A stretch of 64,000 bases of DNA, from NCBI GenBank assembly GCA_964432205.1, contig CAYSMK010000013.1, positions 62,001-126,000 of the forward strand. Direction: 5' to 3'. Under the pieces are notes generated by a model, which saw only the letters and a program-made list of their open reading frames with translations, was not told the DNA's origin and searched no databases. Both the position numbers and the translations under genes were made by a program. This document shows positions 58,619-64,000 of the stretch, one piece after another (within the stretch, counting starts at the first letter, position 1; every line of letters starts with the position of its first letter). The DNA is from Geomobilibacter sp964432205. Lineage in GTDB: Bacteria > Desulfobacterota > Desulfuromonadia > Geobacterales > DSM-12255.

Positions 58619-59295
58619 CGTTTACCTCCCGTTTTGCAGGTGTCTTCGAATTTGTGCTCCTCGTATTCCTCGATCGCTTCGGTCGAATCGGAAGGCACCG
58701 GACAAGGTTCTTCGATGCCGTCCACGTGACCGTGGTCATGGTGCGGCAGTTCGCCGGTGCGGGCAAATGCCCACCCCACCTGGAGGAAGCGGAAGCACAT
58801 CAGGAACGAGCCGAGCGGCACCGCGGAATAGATGACCCAGGTGGGCCATTCCAGGTCAGGGGTGATCGGCCCTTCGATGATATCGGTCACGTCCATCCCC
58901 AGCTTGTTGAACACGGCGTAATGCATGCCATTCTCCCAGACGAAGGCGGCTCCCAGGTAGCTGATGATGCCGGTGAACAGCATGCCGCCGAAGATCCCGA
59001 GCAGCACGCATTTCACCCGCCACGTTCCGGGCAGCCGTGTTACCAGGACGTCGACCCCGACGTGAATGCCGGTGCGGACGCCATAGGCGGCGCCAAACTT
59101 GGCCATCCAGACGAACATGTAGATGCAGAGCTCCTGGGCCCAGCTCATGTTGATGGCGAGCAGACGGTCCTGCAGGCCCGGGATCGGCAGACCGGCGGTA
59201 TAGCGGTGCAGGACGGCAACGAAAATGATGAGTGTCGCCGCGCCGATGAGGAAACCGATGATGATTTCCTCCAGGCGGTCAAGATATTTCATCAT
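58615..59295 (-). CDS. dctQ: TRAP transporter small permease DctQ
   Basis: This 226-residue protein has four membrane helices, the DctQ pattern (IIIGFLIGAATLIIFVAVL first; SWAQELCIYMFVWMAKFGAAYGVR in the middle). The charged tail of about 40 residues, rich in His, Glu and Asp (PHHDHGHVDG), is longer than usual. It joins the substrate-binding protein system to DctM. CAGGAG precedes the ATG; a second ATG follows at once. It lies 75 bp after dctP, and a terminator-like hairpin occupies that gap. Confidence 0.9.
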   Translation of the reverse strand: MMKYLDRLEEIIIGFLIGAATLIIFVAVLHRYTAGLPIPGLQDRLLAINMSWAQELCIYMFVWMAKFGAAYGVRTGIHVGVDVLVTRLPGTWRVKCVLLGIFGGMLFTGIISYLGAAFVWENGMHYAVFNKLGMDVTDIIEGPITPDLEWPTWVIYSAVPLGSFLMCFRFLQVGWAFARTGELPHHDHGHVDGIEEPCPVPSDSTEAIEEYEEHKFEDTCKTGGKR

Positions 59296-59320
59296 GGGAC
59301 TTCTCCTGGGAATGGTCGTT

Positions 59321-59353
59321 AAAAAGGCCGCTGCGTCGGCCGCAGCGGCCTTT
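59321..59353 (-). terminator. Attenuator-like terminator between dctP and dctQ
   Basis: On the minus strand two 13-base arms, AAAGGCCGCTGCG and its exact complement, flank the loop GCCGA, and TTTTT follows. It lies in the 75-bp gap between dctP and dctQ. Partial read-through would give more binding protein than permease, as is common for binding-protein transporters. Confidence 0.85.
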
Positions 59354-59370
59354 GATCCCTGAGGGACCGG

Positions 59371-60366
59371 TCAGTTAGCTTTGTAGCCGGTGACCTTGTA
59401 GACTTCATTGACGATGTCGGCGCCGATCCGGCCGATGTTGTCCTTATGGGCCTTGTCCATCACCTTCCGCCAGGCGGCGCGCTCCTGTGCGGTCAGGGTG
59501 ATGATCTGGGACTTGCCGGATTTCTTCACCGCGGCCATGGCGTCGTCGTTGTCCTTCTTGGCGATGTCGTTGGCAAACTTGGTGGCGTCCTTCATGCAGC
59601 CTTCCAGAATGGTGCGGATGTCGGCCGGCAGGCCGTTCCAGAACTTCTTGTTGACGATGACGGCATAGCCGAGGTAGCCATGGTCGGAAAGGGTCACGTA
59701 CTTCTGGACCTCATGCATCTTCTGGGTGTAGAGGTTTGAGGGAGGGTTTTCCGTGCCGTTCACGACGCCGGTCTGCAGTGCCTGGTAGACCTCGGAGAAG
59801 GCCATGACCTGCGGGATGGCCCCGACGGATCGCATCTGGGCATCGAGCACCTTGGAGGACTGGATCCGCATCTTCTGGCCCCTGAAGTCATCTGCCGATT
59901 TGAGCGGCTTGTTGGCGCTCATCACCTTGAAGCCGTTGTCCCAGTAAGCCAGGCCGAGGATACCCTTGGCCTCCAGCTTGTTGAGCAGCTTGGCCCCCAC
60001 CGGCCCCTGGGTGACCTTGTGGAGTTCGGCGTAGCTGTCGAAGATGAAGGGGAGATCGAATACCTCGAAATCCTTGACCCCCAGCGGAGCGAACTTGGCC
60101 AGGGACGGGGCCAGCATCTGGACAGCGCCAAGCTGCAGTGCCTCCATCTCTTCCTTGTCCTTGTAGAGCTGGCTGTTGGGGTAGACCTCCACCTTGACCC
60201 GCCCTTTGGTACGCTCTTCAGCCAGCTTCTTGAAGTAGTCGGCCGCCTGCCCTTTGGGGGTGTTGGTGGCCACAACGTGGCTGAACTTGATGACGATCGG
60301 GGCGGCCAGTGCTGTGCCGGAAAATGCGACCAGCAGGGCGAAGGTGAACAAAGCTCTCAGTTTCAT
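59371..60366 (-). CDS. dctP: TRAP transporter substrate-binding protein DctP
   Basis: This 331-residue periplasmic protein has a signal peptide (about residues 1-22, GTALAAPI) and the DctP fold: IKFSHVVATNTPKGQAADYF (about 25-44), FDLPFIFDSYAELH, and FRGQKMRIQSSKVLDAQMRSVGAIP (about 150-174), whose Arg normally binds the substrate carboxylate. EVYQALQTGVVNGTENPP follows. The probable substrate is a C4-dicarboxylate such as succinate, fumarate or malate. The start at 60366 follows AAAAGGAG; the longer frame to 60465 overlaps the promoter. A sigma-54 promoter lies about 95 bp upstream. Confidence 0.92.
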   Translation of the reverse strand: MKLRALFTFALLVAFSGTALAAPIVIKFSHVVATNTPKGQAADYFKKLAEERTKGRVKVEVYPNSQLYKDKEEMEALQLGAVQMLAPSLAKFAPLGVKDFEVFDLPFIFDSYAELHKVTQGPVGAKLLNKLEAKGILGLAYWDNGFKVMSANKPLKSADDFRGQKMRIQSSKVLDAQMRSVGAIPQVMAFSEVYQALQTGVVNGTENPPSNLYTQKMHEVQKYVTLSDHGYLGYAVIVNKKFWNGLPADIRTILEGCMKDATKFANDIAKKDNDDAMAAVKKSGKSQIITLTAQERAAWRKVMDKAHKDNIGRIGADIVNEVYKVTGYKAN

Positions 60367-60460
60367 ACGCGACTCCTTTTCGGGTTGATGGTTACTTTTG
60401 TTGCGAAACATAATCAATCGAGCTGACGTCAAGCTGGAACCGGAATTTAAATGACGTTCT

Positions 60461-60476
60461 AGCAATCATGATGCCA
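60461..60476 (-). promoter_or_regulatory. Sigma-54 promoter of dctPQM
   Basis: On the minus strand TGGCATCATGATTGCT fits the -24/-12 consensus TGGCAC-N5-TTGCW, with the required GG-N10-GC spacing. It lies about 95 bp before the dctP start codon. Use of sigma-54 agrees with the NtrC-family regulator encoded next door. Confidence 0.82.
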
Positions 60477-60549
60477 TTAATTAATGGTGGCGTAAGGGTG
60501 CGGTTTGACGAAAAGCCCATGGATTTGGGTGGGTGGTTAGGTGAACGAG

Positions 60550-60588
60550 TGGCTGAAATTGGCCAATAGATGTGGCTGAAATTAGCCA
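60550..60588 (-). promoter_or_regulatory. Tandem upstream activator sites for the NtrC-family regulator
   Basis: Two 16-bp palindromes of the form TGGCY-N6-AGCCA read, on the plus strand, TGGCTGAAATTGGCCA (60550-60565) and TGGCTGAAATTAGCCA (60573-60588). Their centres are 23 bp apart, about two helical turns. They lie about 75-110 bp upstream of the sigma-54 promoter, the usual enhancer distance. The adjacent regulator is the natural candidate to bind. Confidence 0.75.
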
Positions 60589-60625
60589 GTGAAAGGGTGC
60601 TAAACTGACGTTTGAAAGCTCTTGG

Positions 60626-61990
60626 TCAGATGCCGAGTTTGCCCATCTTGTAGCGAAGCGTTCCGCGGGGGATTTTCAGCAGATCGGCGGTTTTCAGGAC
60701 ATTGCCGCCGCTTTTGGCGAGTGCTGCCCGTATCATCTTCCGTTCAAAGGCCTCTACCGCTTCTTCAAGACCGATCAAGCCGATCTCGGGGAGTTCCGTC
60801 CTGAGCGTCGGGGCATGCGCACCGGAGATTTCGGGCGGCAGATGGCACGCCATGAGCGTCGGGCCCTGGTTGATGATGCAGATCTTTTCAATGACGTTTT
60901 TCAGTTCCCGGATGTTGCCCGGCCAGTTATAGCTGGCAAGAAGGGCCTTTGCCTCTGCCGATATCTCCTGGAAGCCGCGCGAGAATGCCCGGCTGTATTT
61001 GTCGAGGTAAAAGGCGGCAAGCACCGGGATGTCCTCCCGCCGCTCCCGCAGTGGCGGAATGTGGATCGGGAAGACGTTCAGACGGTAGAAGAGGTCTTCC
61101 CTGAACAGCCCGCTCTTTATCGCGTCACTCAGATTACGGTTGGTTGCGGAAATTACCCTGACATCGACATCTATGTTCCTTGTCCCGCCAACCCGGCGTA
61201 TCTGGCGGCTCTCCAGGACCCGGAGCAGCTTGGCCTGCATCACCGGGTCCATTTCACCGATCTCGTCCAGGAAGATGGTCCCTTTGTTGGCTGCTTCGAA
61301 CAGTCCGGTTTTCCTGGCAGAGGCATTGGTAAACGACCCTTTCTCGTGTCCGAAAAGTTCGCTTTCCAGCAGGTTTATCGGGATCGAGGCACAGTTGATC
61401 TCGATGAACGGCGCCTCGCGGCGGTCCGAGAGGTGGTGGATCGACTTGGCGATCAGCTCCTTGCCGGTACCGGATTCACCGGTTATCAGCACCGATGCTT
61501 CGGCAAAGCGGGCGACCTCCCGCGCCTGGCGGATGATCTCCTTGAGCGATGAGTTGACCCCGACCAGCGGCACTTTTTCAAACAGCTCCAGCGCCCCCTG
61601 CCTGATGGCGCGCACCTCCCGCTTGAGGCTGGTGGTCTGCAGCGCCAGCTTGACGATGACCCTGAGCGCATCTGCCTTGAACGGCTTTTTCATGTAATGA
61701 AACGCGCCCATTTTGAGCGATGCGACAGCGCTTTCGACAGAACCGTAGCCGGTTATCACGATTACCAGCAGCTCAGGATCGATCTCTCGCAGCTCCTTCA
61801 GCACGTCCAGCCCGTTTTCCCTGCCGAGGTTGAGGTCGAGCAGCACCAGATCGATCTCCTCTGCGGAAACCAGCTCGTGCGCGGTCTTGCCGTCTGCGGC
61901 CGACAGCACCTGGTAGCCGTCCTCACCCAGTATCCGCTCTACGTTTTCGCGGATAAACGGCTCGTCATCTATTATCAGGATCTTTTCCAT
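60626..61990 (-). CDS. DctD-like sigma-54-dependent response regulator
   Basis: This 454-residue NtrC-family activator starts at ATG 61990; its first 26 bp overlap the kinase gene. The receiver domain (about residues 1-120) has phospho-acceptor Asp 52 in LVLLDLN and the KKPFK lysine. The AAA+ domain (about 140-380) has Walker A GESGTGKE (about 170-177) and LDEIGEM. A C-terminal Fis-type helix-turn-helix follows (about 415-454, TADLLKIPRGTLRYKM). The sigma-54 contact loop reads GSFTNA instead of the usual GAFTGA. With the sensor kinase beside it, it should activate dctPQM through the upstream palindromes. The name DctD is by analogy. Confidence 0.92.
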   Translation of the reverse strand: MEKILIIDDEPFIRENVERILGEDGYQVLSAADGKTAHELVSAEEIDLVLLDLNLGRENGLDVLKELREIDPELLVIVITGYGSVESAVASLKMGAFHYMKKPFKADALRVIVKLALQTTSLKREVRAIRQGALELFEKVPLVGVNSSLKEIIRQAREVARFAEASVLITGESGTGKELIAKSIHHLSDRREAPFIEINCASIPINLLESELFGHEKGSFTNASARKTGLFEAANKGTIFLDEIGEMDPVMQAKLLRVLESRQIRRVGGTRNIDVDVRVISATNRNLSDAIKSGLFREDLFYRLNVFPIHIPPLRERREDIPVLAAFYLDKYSRAFSRGFQEISAEAKALLASYNWPGNIRELKNVIEKICIINQGPTLMACHLPPEISGAHAPTLRTELPEIGLIGLEEAVEAFERKMIRAALAKSGGNVLKTADLLKIPRGTLRYKMGKLGI

Positions 61991-64000
61991 TATTGTTCTC
62001 TTTCCCGTGACTTCCCATCGGCAGCTCCACGGTAAACACGGTGCCTTCGCCGCTGTTGCACTCGACCTTGATGCTGCCGTGATGCTCTTCGACAATCCTC
62101 TGCACGATTGACAGCCCAAGTCCGGTTCCGGCGCTTTTCCTGGTGAAGAACGGCTCGAAAAGCCTGGGGATGTCCTCCGCCGGGATGCCGGGGCCGGTGT
62201 CGGCAACGTTGATATACGCGCTGTCGTTAGCACAGAATGTGCCAATAGTGATCCTTCCCCCTGGCGTGACCGCCTCCAGGGCATTGCCCAGCAGGTTGAG
62301 CAGCAGCTGCCTGATCTGGTCGCTATCGAACGGGAACAGGGGGACCGGTTGACACGATGCCGAAAGTTCAACCCCATGATTCTCGCACGCCTTTCTGAAG
62401 AGTACCAGCCCCTCCTGGACCGCCATGTTCAGGTCTCCCCGGACAAAACTGGCTCTTGGCGGCGAAGAATAGGAGAGCAGGGACGAAATCAGCCGTTCGA
62501 CCCGTTCGGTCTCTGCCAGGGCGTGTCCGATCAGCAGTTGGGTATTCGGGTCGAGCCCCGGCCGGTCGTGAAGGTCATCGAGCAGGAGGGTGATCCCGGT
62601 GAGCGGGTTTCTGATCTCATGGGCAATGCCGGCGGAGATCTTTCCCAGCGATGCCAGGCGGTCCATCCGGGTCATCTCCTCGCGCATCCGCTCTTTCTCG
62701 GTTTCATCGCGCATGGTGACGGTTATCCCCCGGCTTGCTTCCGGTCCGATCGGGAACACCCCGACATCCAGGTGTCTTGTGCTGCCGTTGGTTTCAATGA
62801 TTACCGGAGAGCGGCCGAAGCCGCTCTTGCTCCGGAGCGATTCCTCAATTCTTTCGGAGATAGCAGGCCAATTTCGGAATATATCCTGGAAATGCGCGCC
62901 GGGAACCCCTTCTCCCCCGATCATCCTGCTGCCGTTACGGTTGATCGAGATCAGGATTCCTGAAGGGGAAAATGCCAGTATCCCGCTGGAGATACTCTCC
63001 AGGATGCTCTCCTTGAAGTCGCGTTCCTCGATGATCTCCTTGCGTGAGTGCTGAAGCTGTGACAGCGTGTCCATCAGGCTGCTGTTCCGGTTCTCCAGTT
63101 CATCGGCCATCCGGTTGAAATCTGCCGCAAGTTCGCCGAGTTCGTCGCCCGTGTTGAGCTCGACCCTGGTGGAGCTGTTGCCGCCGGCAAGGTTCCGTGC
63201 CTGGGACGTCAGAAGCGCCAGCGGTCGGGTAATGCCGCGGGATAAGATCCAGGCGGCCGCAATGGCCAACAGGGAAGTGGCAATCAGGATGATTGCGCTT
63301 TCTCGCAGATGTTCCTGAAGACGGTTCTTTATGATCCCCATGGCGGTCCGGGAAGGCTCGTGGAACAGGTCGGTCTGGAACCCTATGGTGACACCGCCGA
63401 ATATGCCGTGCGTGCGGTAACCGCCGGTTCCATAGCGGATGGGGGCAAAGGCCATTACCTTCCGGGCCCCGCCGACATTGGTGACATCGGCAAAACCGCT
63501 TTTTTTCTGCCTGGCCATTGCCGACACAACCGGGTAGTTGGGATGGATGAAGCCGGCATGGTCAAGGTTGAACGGGATCCTCCCCGTTTCTATGTCTGCC
63601 CTGGACGAGCGGGGGGTATAGGGGGGGACCGGCTTGCCGTCACGGTCCACCCCGCGGATGTCCCAGAATTTGGGATGGGTGATCATCCACCCCTCGTCAT
63701 CGAACATGAAGGCGTAGTTGCCGCTTCGGTAGGATGGAAAGACCGTTTCCCCGACCTTTCCGGGGAGCACGTGCTGTGTGAACTCCATCAGGTGCCTGTG
63801 ATCGAGGGAAAGCACCAGGAGCCCGGTTCGTCTCCCCTCTTTGGAAAAGACCGGGGTGCAGAACCGGATCACCCCCCGGTACTCCTTTCCTCCCACGGCA
63901 TCCTCGGGCTCCTGCACACCGGCGAGCTGTTCCTGCTTGGTGACATGGAAACCGGTAAGATGGGTGACGTGGATTTCGTCGGGCCTAAGCTGTGCCGAGT
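61965..64000 (-). CDS. DctB-like sensor histidine kinase, 5' end off the window
   Basis: The frame is open from the window edge to a stop at 61965, giving 677 visible residues without a true start. From the N-terminal side there is a large extracytoplasmic Cache-type sensing region (to about visible residue 240; NYAFMFDDEGWMITHP). A membrane helix, a HAMP linker (about 258-310) and a PAS domain (about 335-440) follow. Then come HisKA, with the phospho-acceptor His in AGIAHEIRNPLTG, and HATPase (about 560-670; NLLGNALEAV, DTGPGIP, GTGLGLSIV). It should sense an external carboxylate and phosphorylate the overlapping response regulator. Confidence 0.9.
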   Translation of the reverse strand, partial: SAQLRPDEIHVTHLTGFHVTKQEQLAGVQEPEDAVGGKEYRGVIRFCTPVFSKEGRRTGLLVLSLDHRHLMEFTQHVLPGKVGETVFPSYRSGNYAFMFDDEGWMITHPKFWDIRGVDRDGKPVPPYTPRSSRADIETGRIPFNLDHAGFIHPNYPVVSAMARQKKSGFADVTNVGGARKVMAFAPIRYGTGGYRTHGIFGGVTIGFQTDLFHEPSRTAMGIIKNRLQEHLRESAIILIATSLLAIAAAWILSRGITRPLALLTSQARNLAGGNSSTRVELNTGDELGELAADFNRMADELENRNSSLMDTLSQLQHSRKEIIEERDFKESILESISSGILAFSPSGILISINRNGSRMIGGEGVPGAHFQDIFRNWPAISERIEESLRSKSGFGRSPVIIETNGSTRHLDVGVFPIGPEASRGITVTMRDETEKERMREEMTRMDRLASLGKISAGIAHEIRNPLTGITLLLDDLHDRPGLDPNTQLLIGHALAETERVERLISSLLSYSSPPRASFVRGDLNMAVQEGLVLFRKACENHGVELSASCQPVPLFPFDSDQIRQLLLNLLGNALEAVTPGGRITIGTFCANDSAYINVADTGPGIPAEDIPRLFEPFFTRKSAGTGLGLSIVQRIVEEHHGSIKVECNSGEGTVFTVELPMGSHGKENNNGKDPDNR

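Noticed and set aside
60367..60465. Longer N-terminus for DctP
   Set aside because: It would overlap the sigma-54 promoter and hide the signal peptide; AAAAGGAG directly precedes the ATG at 60366.
1..64000. tRNA, rRNA, CRISPR arrays, insertion sequences, prophage genes
   Set aside because: No T-loop-like GTTCGANTC with matching arms, no regular short repeats with spacers, and no transposase, integrase or phage protein were seen by eye.

Overview
The window looks like chromosomal DNA from a Geobacter-type member of the Desulfuromonadota. The evidence is GC-rich coding sequence, acetate-type Na+/solute symporters controlled by IclR regulators, and a 1705-residue c-type cytochrome that mixes CxxCH with CxxxxCH haem motifs. 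That mixture is a hallmark of Geobacter cytochromes. No tRNA, rRNA, CRISPR array, transposase or phage gene was seen.

Layout. (1) 1-11.9 kb: two acetate-type transport modules. One is IclR > DUF4212 small subunit > symporter > membrane protein > NhaD on the minus strand. The other is IclR > DUF485 > ActP-like symporter on the plus strand, ending in a strong terminator. Between them lie a CBS/DUF294 signalling protein and a MarR regulator. (2) 12-19 kb: a TPR/GT-C membrane protein and a giant cytochrome with five Ig-like repeats, two FN3-like repeats and about 20 haem sites. (3) 19.8-30.3 kb: a second CBS/DUF294 protein, a second NhaD, a YkgJ-type cysteine-cluster protein, OtsB and a membrane-anchored OtsA, a second MarR, a Pal-like lipoprotein, a ClC channel and another lipoprotein. 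(4) 30.8-46.5 kb: TreZ, TreY, a glycosidase, GlgE, a TreS-maltokinase fusion, NhaA, an SLC13/TrkA-C transporter and MscS. (5) 46.6-57.1 kb: another Pal-like lipoprotein, a compact minus-strand run of diguanylate cyclase > MscS > DUF481 > Kup, TreT, two small proteins, and an OsmC-family gene whose catalytic cysteine codon is TGA, so a probable selenoprotein. (6) 57.2-64 kb: a TRAP dicarboxylate transporter (dctP > dctQ > dctM) and its two-component system. These come with a recognisable sigma-54 promoter and paired upstream palindromes.

Taken together, the middle of the window reads as an osmotic and ionic stress region. Four routes to trehalose (OtsAB, TreYZ, TreS, TreT) and the GlgE branch sit among K+ and Na+ transporters, a ClC channel and mechanosensitive channels. 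A matching roughly 30-bp palindrome lies upstream of both glgE and nhaA and may link the two functions.

The least explained element is a family of six small proteins (A-F, about 90-110 residues). They have an N-terminal membrane segment, usually a basic RAV segment, and a C-terminus ending in or near RAPP. They are scattered through the intergenic spaces, and two of them (C and E) lie in a duplicated cassette of about 330 bp.
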